DNA from: Virgisporangium aurantiacum | Lineage (GTDB): Bacteria; Actinomycetota; Actinomycetes; Mycobacteriales; Micromonosporaceae | Assembly (NCBI RefSeq): GCF_016863635.1 | Contig: NZ_BOPG01000004.1 | Location: forward strand, 62,001 to 126,000 | DNA: 64,000 nucleotides | Direction: 5' to 3' | In this document: one piece after another, positions 56,954 to 64,000 of the stretch | Position numbering within the stretch: the stretch's first letter is position 1 | Layout of the letters: every line of letters starts with the position of its first letter | Notes under the pieces: model-generated | Database searches by the model: none | Told to the model about the DNA's origin: nothing | Seen by the model: the letters and a program-made list of their open reading frames with translations, nothing else | Translations under genes and position numbers: made by a program

Positions 56954-57919
56954 GTGAACCCGGTCGCTAAGCGTGTGCTCGCCGTCGCCCTGTGGACAGT
57001 CGTCGTGGGATCGGCGGGCTGGTCGGCCACCCGCGTCTTCGGGTGGGAGAGCGGCTGGCCGTGGGTGCAGCTCATGGCGTTCACGCCGTATGTCGCGGCC
57101 GGGTCGGTCGTGGTCGCGGTCGTCGCGCTGGCCACCCGCCGCTGGGTGGCTGGTGCGGTCGCGGTGGTCGCGGCCGCCGCGCTCTGCGCGGTGGTCGCTC
57201 CCCGCGCGATTCCCGATGGTGGACGCACGGCGAACGGCCCGGTTCTGCGCGTGCTCTCGTCGAACCTGTTGGCGGGCAGCGGTGACGAGCGGCAGGTGCT
57301 CGAGCTGGTGCGCCGCCTGAAGGTCGACGTGCTGGCGTTGCAGGAGTTCACCCCGCAGGACCAGGCCGGCCTGGAGGCGGCGGGCGTCACCGATGTGCTG
57401 CCGTACGCGGCGTTCTACCCGCAGGACGGCGTCGTGGGTTCCGCCGTGCTGAGCCGGTATCCGATCACGGAGAAGTCCGTGCGCGTCCACCGTGGCGGCT
57501 TCACGCAGGCACAGGCCACAGTGGACGTTCCCGGCGCCGGCCGGGTGCTGGTCGAGTCGGTGCACCCGACGGCACCGTCGGACCGGAATCGGATGGACTA
57601 CTGGGAACGGGATCTCCGCGACCAGCCGGGGGCCACAGTGGACGGTCCGCTGCGCGTCCTGGCCGGTGACTTCAACGCGACGCTCGACCACGCGGCGCTG
57701 CGGAGGCTCATCGACACCGGCTACCGCGACGCCGCGGCGACGGTCGGCAGCGGGTTCCGGACCACGTGGCCGTACGACGAGAAGTGGTACATCCCCGGTA
57801 CCACGCTCGACCGGGTGCTGGCGGACCGCCGGATCGGCGTCCGATCGGCCCGCCCGTACCGCGTGAAAGGCAGTGACCACAAGGCGTTCTACGCCGAGCT
57901 GGTGCTCCCGAGGGCGTAG
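56954..57919 (+). CDS. Membrane-anchored endonuclease/exonuclease/phosphatase-family protein
   Basis: 321 residues. Three N-terminal helices (about 5-25, 38-60, 65-85) hold an extracellular EEP domain with RVLSSNLLAG, LALQEF, VLAGDFNAT and GSDHKAF, so all catalytic residues of the DNase I-like fold are present. It could act on nucleic acid, a phospholipid or a phosphorylated envelope compound outside the cell. The last 31 bp overlap convergent cimA. Confidence 0.93.
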   Translation: MNPVAKRVLAVALWTVVVGSAGWSATRVFGWESGWPWVQLMAFTPYVAAGSVVVAVVALATRRWVAGAVAVVAAAALCAVVAPRAIPDGGRTANGPVLRVLSSNLLAGSGDERQVLELVRRLKVDVLALQEFTPQDQAGLEAAGVTDVLPYAAFYPQDGVVGSAVLSRYPITEKSVRVHRGGFTQAQATVDVPGAGRVLVESVHPTAPSDRNRMDYWERDLRDQPGATVDGPLRVLAGDFNATLDHAALRRLIDTGYRDAAATVGSGFRTTWPYDEKWYIPGTTLDRVLADRRIGVRSARPYRVKGSDHKAFYAELVLPRA

Positions 57920-59499
57920 GTGCGCGCGAGACCGTAGGTGAGCGCGTCGACGAGGGCGTGCCAGCTCGCTTCCACGACGTTCTCGTGGACGCCGACGGTC
58001 GTCCAGTCCTTGCCGGAGCCACGCGTCTCCACCAGCACGCGGGTGATGGCGCCGGTGCCGTGGCTGCCTTCGAGGATGCGGACCTTGTAGTCCGCGAGCT
58101 CGAAGTCGGCGAGCTCGGGGAAGTGCTTGGTCAGCGCGACCCGCAGCGAGTTGTCGAGCGCGTTGACCGGTCCGTTGCCCTCGGCGGTGGCGATCACCCG
58201 TTCGCCGCGGACGCGGACCTTCACGGTCGCCTCGGAGACGACCGCGCCGTCCTCCCGGTGCTCGACCAGGACACGGTAGGACTCCAGCGAGAACGGGCGC
58301 TGCGCGGCGGCGTCACCGAGTTCCGACCGGATCATCAGCTCGAACGAGGCGTCGGCCGCCTCGAACGACCAGCCCTGCGCCTCCAGTTGCTTCACCTGGT
58401 CGGTGACCCGGGCGAGCGCCTCGGGATGGCCGGCCAGATCCACGCCCAGCTCGCGACTCTTGAGCTCGACGCTGGCCCGGCCGGCCATCTCCGTCACCAG
58501 GATCCGCATGTCGTTGCCGACCACCGTGGGTTCCACGTGGTTGTACAGCAACGGATCCACTTTGATCGCGCTCGCGTGCAGGCCCGCCTTGTGGGCGAAG
58601 GCCGACGACCCGGCATATGCCTGGTGGGTGTCCGGGGCGATGTTGGCGATCTCGGCGATGGCGTGCGAGACGCGCACCATCTGTTCCAGGCATCCGTCCG
58701 GTAGGACCTTCCGCCCGAGCTTGAGTTGCAGGTTCGCGACGACGGCGAACAGGTCGGCGTTGCCGGGCCGCTCGCCGTAGCCGTTGGCGGTGCCCTGGAA
58801 GTGCGGCACGCCGGCCTCGACGGCGGCGATCGTGTTCGCGACGGCGCACGAGGTGTCGTTCTGCGCGTGCATGCCGAGCCGGGTGACGGGGTCGGTGACG
58901 CCGAGCGCGGTCAGCCGCTCGACCACGTCGCCGACCACGCGGGTGACCATCGACGGGAGCATGCCGCCGTTGGTGTCACACATGACCGAGGCCTCCGCGC
59001 CGGCCTCCAGCGCGGTATAGGCCACCAGCGTCGTGTAGTCGGGGTTGAAGTGGAACCCGTCGTAGAAATGTTCGCAGTCGAGGAACACCCGGCGCCCCTC
59101 GCGGACGAGCAGTTCCACGGTGTCGCGCACCATCGCGAGGTTCTCCTCCAGCGTGGTGCGCAGCGCCCGCTCGACGTGCCGCACGTCGGACTTCGCGACC
59201 AGCGTCACCACCGGCGTCTCGGCGTCGAGCAGCGCCTTGACCTGCGGGTCCTTGTCGGCGGTGGTGCCGGCCTTGCGGGTGGAGCCGAACGCGGTGAACA
59301 GGGCGTGCCTGAGGTTGAGCTCGGTGCGCGCCCGGCGGAAGAACTCGGTGTCCTTGGGCAGCGCGCCCGGCCAGCCGCCCTCGATGAAGCCGACGCCGAA
59401 CTCGTCGAGAAGCCGCGCCACGGCGAGCTTGTCGACGACCGAGTACGTGATTCCCTCGCGCTGGGCCCCGTCCCGCAGCGTGGTGTCGTAGACCTGCAT
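57889..59499 (-). CDS. cimA: (R)-citramalate synthase
   Basis: 536 residues. HMGL-like TIM barrel beginning YDTTLRDGAQREG, with HAQNDTSCAVAN as metal site, and a C-terminal LeuA-type regulatory domain. It condenses pyruvate and acetyl-CoA to citramalate in the threonine-independent route to isoleucine. AAGGA precedes the ATG. Between its promoter and its start lie a leader peptide and an intrinsic terminator, suggesting attenuation by isoleucine/leucine supply. It could also be called homologous to 2-isopropylmalate synthase, but the start motif and length favour CimA. Confidence 0.93.
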   Translation of the reverse strand: MQVYDTTLRDGAQREGITYSVVDKLAVARLLDEFGVGFIEGGWPGALPKDTEFFRRARTELNLRHALFTAFGSTRKAGTTADKDPQVKALLDAETPVVTLVAKSDVRHVERALRTTLEENLAMVRDTVELLVREGRRVFLDCEHFYDGFHFNPDYTTLVAYTALEAGAEASVMCDTNGGMLPSMVTRVVGDVVERLTALGVTDPVTRLGMHAQNDTSCAVANTIAAVEAGVPHFQGTANGYGERPGNADLFAVVANLQLKLGRKVLPDGCLEQMVRVSHAIAEIANIAPDTHQAYAGSSAFAHKAGLHASAIKVDPLLYNHVEPTVVGNDMRILVTEMAGRASVELKSRELGVDLAGHPEALARVTDQVKQLEAQGWSFEAADASFELMIRSELGDAAAQRPFSLESYRVLVEHREDGAVVSEATVKVRVRGERVIATAEGNGPVNALDNSLRVALTKHFPELADFELADYKVRILEGSHGTGAITRVLVETRGSGKDWTTVGVHENVVEASWHALVDALTYGLARTYALGSTSSA

Positions 59500-59543
59500 T
59501 GGTGTCCGTCCTTAAGGATTTGACGCTCCTGATTTTGGCCAAC

Positions 59544-59570
59544 AAAAAACCCCTCGCCGGAAGCGAGAGG
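59544..59570 (-). terminator. Intrinsic terminator in the cimA leader (attenuator)
   Basis: CCTCTCGC pairs with GCGAGGGG (8 bp, one G-U) around a TTCCG loop, followed directly by six T. It ends 44 bp before the cimA start codon and lies 42 bp after the leader-peptide stop. Confidence 0.85.
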
Positions 59571-59612
59571 TCTGCGCGCTGCGGAAAGCCGTCCTGGACG
59601 GTCGCGGGCGCG

Positions 59613-59639
59613 CTAGGGGCCAATAATGAGCCGAGTCAC
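59613..59639 (-). CDS. Putative cimA leader peptide MTRLIIGP
   Basis: GTG ACT CGG CTC ATT ATT GGC CCC TAG: eight codons with Leu-Ile-Ile in a row. Both Ile codons are ATT, which is rare in a genome that nearly always uses ATC. A CATATT hexamer lies exactly 6 nt upstream, so translation would begin at the mRNA 5' end. It is followed by a small hairpin (59589-59601) and then the terminator. Leader-peptide attenuation is well known for actinobacterial ilvB and leuA genes; for cimA this is inference from layout. No other leader of this kind was found in the window. Confidence 0.65.
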   Translation of the reverse strand: MTRLIIGP

Positions 59640-59645
59640 GTCGCC

Positions 59646-59651
59646 AATATG
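59646..59651 (-). promoter_or_regulatory. Putative -10 element CATATT of the cimA transcript
   Basis: One mismatch from the TANNNT pattern seen at other starts, with the same 6-nt spacing to the leader-peptide GTG. Confidence 0.45.
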
Positions 59652-59653
59652 CC

Positions 59654-59700
59654 ACGTCGCCCCAGCCCGTGGAAGCAGCTTCCACGAACTGGGACGACGT
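59654..59700. terminator. Long hairpin between ilvE and the cimA promoter
   Basis: A 12-bp outer stem (one G-U), a 2x2 internal loop and an 8-bp inner stem with a 3-nt loop. It starts 11 bp past the ilvE stop and has no U-tract. It overlaps the place where a -35 box for cimA would lie. Confidence 0.6.
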
Positions 59701-59710
59701 GAATACTCGT

Positions 59711-60808
59711 TCAGGAAACCCGGTGCACCCAGCCGTGCGGGTCTTCGGCGCGGCCGCGCTGGATGTCGACCAGCTGCTGGCGCAGTTTCATCGTGACGGC
59801 GCCGCTTCCACCGTCACCCATCACGATCTCGCCCTCGACGGACCGCACGCGGCCGATCGGGGTGACCACCGCGGCGGTTCCGCAGGCGAACGCCTCGCGG
59901 AGCCGGCCGCTGGCCGCGTCCTCCCGCCACTGGGCCAGGCTGTACGGCTCCTCGCGGACGTCGGCGCCGGCGTCGCGGGCCAGCGTGATCAGCGAGTCGC
60001 GGGTGATGCCCGGGAGGATCGTGCCGGTGAGCGGCGGCGTGGTGATGCTGCCGTCGTCGAACACGAAGAAGACGTTCATGCCGCCGAGTTCGTCGATGTA
60101 CTTCCGCTCCACGGCGTCGAGGTAGATGACCTGGTCGCAGCCGTGCTCGATGGCCTCGGCGTGGGCCGAGAGGCTGGCCGCGTAGTTGCCGCCGCACTTG
60201 GCCGCGCCGGTGCCGCCGGGCGCCGCGCGGGTGTAGACGTCGGACACCCACACGGTGACCGGCTTGATGCCGCCCGAGAAGTACGGGCCGACCGGCGAGG
60301 CGATCAGCACGTACAGGTACTCCAGGGCCGGCCGCACGCCGAGGAACACCTCGTTGGCGAACATGAACGGCCGCAGGTAGAGGCTGCCCTCGGCATCGGT
60401 GGGGAGCCAGCCCCGGTCGGCCTTGATGATCTCGTGCAGCGACCCGATGAACAGCTCCTCGGGCAGGTGCGGCATCGCCATCCGGGTGGCCGACTCCTGG
60501 AAGCGGCGGGCGTTGGCGTCGGGGCGGAACATGGTGACGCCGCCGTCGTCGCAGGGGTAGGCCTTCAGGCCCTCGAAGATCTCCTGCGCGTAGTGCAGCA
60601 CCGCGCTGGCCGGGTCCATCGGGATGGGGGCGCGCGCCTCGACGCGGGCGTCGTACCAGCCCTTCCCGTCGGCCCAGCGGATCGTGACCATGTGATCGGT
60701 GAAGATGCGCCCGAAACCCGGGTTCGCGATCAGCGCCGCCCGCTCGGCGGCGGCTACCGGGGCAGGATTCGGACGAATCTCGAAGTCGAGGTGGTCACCG
60801 CCGCTCAT
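59711..60808 (-). CDS. ilvE: Branched-chain amino acid aminotransferase
   Basis: 365 residues, fold-type IV PLP enzyme. PLP-Lys204 lies in GAAKCGGNYAASL, and YLRPFMFA and GITRDSLITLA are typical of BCAT II. Last step of Leu, Ile and Val synthesis. GGAGG lies 6-7 nt before the ATG. It follows leuB by 70 bp. Confidence 0.98.
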   Translation of the reverse strand: MSGGDHLDFEIRPNPAPVAAAERAALIANPGFGRIFTDHMVTIRWADGKGWYDARVEARAPIPMDPASAVLHYAQEIFEGLKAYPCDDGGVTMFRPDANARRFQESATRMAMPHLPEELFIGSLHEIIKADRGWLPTDAEGSLYLRPFMFANEVFLGVRPALEYLYVLIASPVGPYFSGGIKPVTVWVSDVYTRAAPGGTGAAKCGGNYAASLSAHAEAIEHGCDQVIYLDAVERKYIDELGGMNVFFVFDDGSITTPPLTGTILPGITRDSLITLARDAGADVREEPYSLAQWREDAASGRLREAFACGTAAVVTPIGRVRSVEGEIVMGDGGSGAVTMKLRQQLVDIQRGRAEDPHGWVHRVS

Positions 60809-60878
60809 AACGGTCCTCCGGGTAGTTCGGCTGAGTGCCTGAAACTTACCCCGAACGTCCGTTAAGCCGTGAGCGGGT

Positions 60879-61904
60879 TCACGCGTTCGACGCGAGCCGG
60901 TCGCCGACCTCGGCGGTGCGCGGCGTGGCGCCCGGGGTGCGGGACGCGAGTTCCGCCGCGACCGCCTCGGTTACCCGGTTGGCCGCCTCGCCGTTCCCCA
61001 GGTGCTCCAGCAGCAGCGCGCCGGACAGGATCGCGGCGACCGGGTCGGCCACGCCCTTGCCCGCGATGTCGGGTGCCGAGCCATGCACCGGCTCGAAAAT
61101 CGACGGCTTCTCGCGGGTCGGGTTGATCGAGCCGCTGGCCGCCAGCCCGATGCCACCGGTGACGGCGGCGGCGATGTCGGTGAGGATGTCGCCGAACAGG
61201 TTGTCGGTGACCACGACGTCGTACCGCTGCGGGTTCGTCACCAGGAACATCGCGGCCGCGTCGACGTGCTGGTACTCGGTCTCGACGTCGGGGTGCTCGG
61301 CCGCGACGGCCGCGAACGCGCGGGCCCACAGGCCACCGGCGTGGGTGAGCACGTTGGTCTTGTGCACCAGCGTCACCTTGCGGCGCGGCCGCTTCGCGGC
61401 CCGGGCGAACGCGTCCCGGATCGCGCGCTCGGCGCCGTGCCGGGTGTTCAGGCTCTCCTCGGTGGCGACCTCGGCCGGGGTGTCGCGGTGCAGCACGCCG
61501 CCGGCACCCGCGTACAGACCCTCGGTGCCCTCGCGGACCACCACGAGGTCGATCTCACCGGGCTTCACGCCGGCGAGCGGGCTCGTGGTGCCGGGCCACA
61601 GCCGCGACGGCCGGAGGTTCACGTACTGGTCGAACACGAACCGCAGCTTCAGCAGCAGGCCGCGTTCGAGGACGCCGGGCGGCACGCTGGGGTCGCCGAC
61701 GGCGCCGAGCAGGATCGCGTCGTGGCCCTCAAGCTCGCCGAGGACGCTGTCGGGCAGCACCTCGCCGGTGCGGTGGTACCGGGCGGCGCCGAGGTCGTAC
61801 TCGGTGTACTCGAACCCCGGTGCGACCGCGTCGATCACCTTGCGGGCCTCGGCGATCACCTCGGTACCGATTCCGTCTCCGGCGATCACCGCGATGCGCG
61901 CCAC
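60879..61904 (-). CDS. leuB: 3-isopropylmalate dehydrogenase
   Basis: 341 residues. [12 protein letters not shown], and the substrate/metal site with [12 protein letters not shown]. Oxidises 3-isopropylmalate to 2-oxoisocaproate. GGAGG precedes the GTG at 61904; a longer frame to 62024 lacks support. Shorter, actinobacterial type of LeuB. Confidence 0.97.
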   Translation of the reverse strand: MARIAVIAGDGIGTEVIAEARKVIDAVAPGFEYTEYDLGAARYHRTGEVLPDSVLGELEGHDAILLGAVGDPSVPPGVLERGLLLKLRFVFDQYVNLRPSRLWPGTTSPLAGVKPGEIDLVVVREGTEGLYAGAGGVLHRDTPAEVATEESLNTRHGAERAIRDAFARAAKRPRRKVTLVHKTNVLTHAGGLWARAFAAVAAEHPDVETEYQHVDAAAMFLVTNPQRYDVVVTDNLFGDILTDIAAAVTGGIGLAASGSINPTREKPSIFEPVHGSAPDIAGKGVADPVAAILSGALLLEHLGNGEAANRVTEAVAAELASRTPGATPRTAEVGDRLASNA

Positions 61905-62032
61905 CCGACACCTCCCTGAGAACCCCTGGTTGACTACGGCCCCAGACCTTACGACTCTTCCCGCTTTGCGGTACGCCGCTCCCACCCAATGAGACCGTTT
62001 ACCGATGGTCATGACCGGGCACACCTGCCAGC

Positions 62033-62263
62033 ATGGCAGTCGTTACCGCAGACGATCTCCGGGTCCTGGCCCAGTCCGACGACCCAGAAGCCGTGCTGGC
62101 CGTGGTGAACAACGAACTCCGGGTGGTGCCCGGCTTCGAGGTGACCGCCGGCCAGGTGATCCTGACGAAGGTTCAGCTTGTCGAGGAGCTGGGCGAAGAC
62201 ATCACCGACGTGGACGCCGAGGTGTTGGCCGCCGGTCTGACGGCCAAACTCCCCACGGACTGA
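62033..62263 (+). CDS. Small acidic hypothetical protein
   Basis: 76 residues, no family recognised. Pattern [21 protein letters not shown] and a C-terminal acidic helix. No ribosome site and no TANNNT element, yet codon usage and composition look like a real gene. It is divergent from leuB by 128 bp and its stop is 1 bp from the convergent serA stop. Confidence 0.65.
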   Translation: MAVVTADDLRVLAQSDDPEAVLAVVNNELRVVPGFEVTAGQVILTKVQLVEELGEDITDVDAEVLAAGLTAKLPTD

Positions 62264-62264
62264 G

Positions 62265-63875
62265 TCAGTCGACCGTCAGGTCGACCGTCGACGCGGCGGT
62301 GGCGCCCACCGCGGCCGCGGCCCGGTCGAGCAGTTCCGGCGCCACCGACCCGTCGACGGTGAGCGTCATCAGCGCCTCGCCACCGGCCTCGCGCCGGGCC
62401 ACCTGCATCGCGGCGATGTTCACGCCCGCGTCGCCGAGGATCGAACCCACCGTACCGACGACACCGGGACGGTCGGCGTAGCGGAAGAACAGCAGATGAC
62501 CGACCGCGTCGAGCTCCAGGGCGAAGCCGTCGAGCTCGGTGAGCTTGAGGGCCTCGCGCGGGGTCGTCTGGTGGGTGCCGGACACCGACACCACGCGGCC
62601 GTCGGGCAGGGCACCCCGGATCGTGACCAGGTTCTGGTGGTCGATCGAGTCGGGGCTGGTGGCCAGCACGACCTCGACACCGCGGTCGCTGGCGAGCAGC
62701 GGGGCGTTGACGTAGGTGACCTGGTCTTCGACCACGGTGGCGAACAGGCCCTTGGTGGCGGCCAGCTTGAGCACGGTGACGTCGTTGTTGACGATCTCGC
62801 CACGCACCTCGACGGTGACCGAGGCGGCAACGCCGCCGGCGACCGCGGTGAACACCTGTCCGAGCTTCTCGGCCAGCGGCAGCAGCGGCCGGACGTCTTC
62901 GGCGACGACGCCGCCGGCCTGCACGTTCACCGCGTCGGGCACGAACTCGCCCTGCAGCGCCAGCTTGACGCTACGGGCCACGGCGAGACCGGCCTTGTCC
63001 TGCGCCTCGGCCGTCGACGCGCCCAGGTGCGGGGTGACGACGATGTTGTCGAACCCGAACAGCGGCGACGAGGTGCACGGCTCCTTCGCGTACACGTCGA
63101 TGCCGGCGCCGGCGACCCGGCCCTCGGCCAGCGCCTCGGCCAGCGCGGCCTCGTCGATCAGCCCGCCGCGCGCGGCGTTGATGATGCGGACGGTCGGCTT
63201 GACCTGGTGCAGTTCCTTGGCGCCGATGAGCCCGACGGTCTCCGGGGTCTTCGGCAGGTGGATCGAGATGAAGTCGCTCTCGGCGAGCAGTTCGTCGAGC
63301 CCCACCAGGCGCACGCCGAGCGCGGCCGCGCGGGCCGGCTGGATGTACGGGTCGTACGCGATGAGCCGGGTGCCGAACGCGGCCATCCGCTGCGCGAACA
63401 GCACGCCGATGCGGCCGAGGCCGACAACGCCGACCGTCTTGCCGGCGATCTCGATACCGGTGTACTTGGAACGCTTCCACTCGCCGTTCTTCAGCGCGGC
63501 GCTCGCGCTGGCCGTGTTCCGCGCCACCGCCAGCAGCAGCGCGACGGCCTGCTCGGCCGCCGACACGATGTTGGACGTGGGTGCGTTGACCACCATCACG
63601 CCGCGCGCGGTGGCGGCGGACGTGTCGACGTTGTCGAGCCCGACGCCGGCGCGGGCGACCACCTTCAGGCGCGGCGCGGCCCCGATGACCTCGGCGTCGA
63701 CCTGGGTGGCGCTGCGCACGATGATCGCGTGCGCGTCGGCCAGCGCGGAGAGCAGGGCCGGACGGTCGGTGCCGTCGACATGACGGACATCGAAGTCGTC
63801 GGCGAGCACTTCGAGAGCGGCCGGTGCCAGTTCCTCGGCGATCAGCACGACCGGACGGTCAGCGGAAAACGTCAT
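62265..63875 (-). CDS. serA: D-3-phosphoglycerate dehydrogenase, long ACT-domain form
   Basis: 536 residues. NAD-binding GLGRIG, the catalytic Arg in NAARGG, and the His in TPHLGAST are present. An intervening (ASB) domain and a C-terminal ACT domain (YADRPGVVGTVGSILG) allow serine feedback, as in Mycobacterium SerA1. GAGGAT precedes the ATG. First step of serine synthesis. Confidence 0.98.
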   Translation of the reverse strand: MTFSADRPVVLIAEELAPAALEVLADDFDVRHVDGTDRPALLSALADAHAIIVRSATQVDAEVIGAAPRLKVVARAGVGLDNVDTSAATARGVMVVNAPTSNIVSAAEQAVALLLAVARNTASASAALKNGEWKRSKYTGIEIAGKTVGVVGLGRIGVLFAQRMAAFGTRLIAYDPYIQPARAAALGVRLVGLDELLAESDFISIHLPKTPETVGLIGAKELHQVKPTVRIINAARGGLIDEAALAEALAEGRVAGAGIDVYAKEPCTSSPLFGFDNIVVTPHLGASTAEAQDKAGLAVARSVKLALQGEFVPDAVNVQAGGVVAEDVRPLLPLAEKLGQVFTAVAGGVAASVTVEVRGEIVNNDVTVLKLAATKGLFATVVEDQVTYVNAPLLASDRGVEVVLATSPDSIDHQNLVTIRGALPDGRVVSVSGTHQTTPREALKLTELDGFALELDAVGHLLFFRYADRPGVVGTVGSILGDAGVNIAAMQVARREAGGEALMTLTVDGSVAPELLDRAAAAVGATAASTVDLTVD

Positions 63876-63972
63876 CAGATCCTCAGATTGGCGGGGAGAT
63901 TGGGCGCGTCACAGCGCGCGACTCTTCCGCGATCGTAGGCCGAGGCGACCACCGGGACCCCACCCGAGGCAC

Positions 63973-63986
63973 GTGAGTGCGCTCAC
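63973..63986. promoter_or_regulatory. Inverted repeat upstream of serA
   Basis: GTGAG-TGCG-CTCAC about 100 bp before the serA start. The rest of 63876-64000 shows no gene. A possible operator; only the symmetry is seen. Confidence 0.3.
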
Positions 63987-64000
63987 AGATTGCCGGAAAG

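Noticed and set aside
60809-60878. A second leader peptide in front of ilvE
   Set aside because: No short frame with branched-chain codons and no terminator in the 70-bp gap.
61905-62032. A leader peptide in front of leuB
   Set aside because: Short frames lack Leu/Ile/Val runs and there is no intrinsic terminator before the start.

Overview
The window is core chromosome of a high-GC actinobacterium. Supporting signs are very GC-rich codon use, Zn-ribbon forms of ribosomal proteins L28 and L32, an HU protein with a long Lys/Ala-rich tail, an NdgR-type IclR regulator beside leuCD, an FbiD/CofC-type F420 enzyme, and a gene order that largely matches the smc...serA stretch known from Mycobacterium and Streptomyces. 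The mix of a GGDEF/EAL protein, Uma2 proteins and a deacetylase-glycosyltransferase fusion would fit Micromonosporales or Cryptosporangium-like bacteria, but that placement is inference.

Layout. Positions 1-7743 (minus strand) hold a possible cell-surface polysaccharide block: a truncated multispanning membrane protein with a zinc ribbon, a NodB deacetylase/GT2 fusion, a Gly/Thr-rich anchored protein and UDP-glucose dehydrogenase. Positions 7849-19674 are mixed: acyl-CoA dehydrogenase, a helicase-associated-domain protein, a META-like lipoprotein, purEK, a thioredoxin-fold DUF255 protein, a Uma2 protein and a NarL-type two-component system. Positions 19622-34798 form one long minus-strand array: DAK2/FakA-like kinase-recG-rsmD-coaD, a coiled-coil protein, yceD-rpmF-plsX-rnc-GT-C mannosyltransferase-mutM, a 62-residue coiled-coil protein, smc and a HAD hydrolase. 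Positions 34936-43859 carry rpmB, thiL, a stand-alone RAM domain, DUF3515, ddl, a GGDEF/EAL protein, a PLP lyase, gpsA and a PlsC-like acyltransferase. Positions 43993-49647 carry fbiD, a CSD-like protein, ppk, CYTH-CHAD and a MutT1-like protein. The rest (49746-63875) is an M20 hydrolase, hupB, leuCD with ndgR, two tRNAs, an FAH-family protein and the amino-acid genes cimA, ilvE, leuB and serA.

How it works together. Most genes are housekeeping and are joined by 4-bp ATGA/GTGA overlaps that imply translational coupling. leuC, leuD, leuB, ilvE and cimA serve branched-chain amino acid synthesis. The best regulatory signal is upstream of cimA: a start codon followed by seven sense codons including Leu-Ile-Ile (with rare ATT codons), then a stop codon and an intrinsic terminator, which is the layout of a translational attenuator. 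About eleven genes carry a TANNNT hexamer exactly 6-7 nt before the start codon and mostly no Shine-Dalgarno sequence, which indicates leaderless mRNAs and settles several start codons. I found no insertion sequence, prophage, CRISPR array, defence island or metabolite riboswitch.
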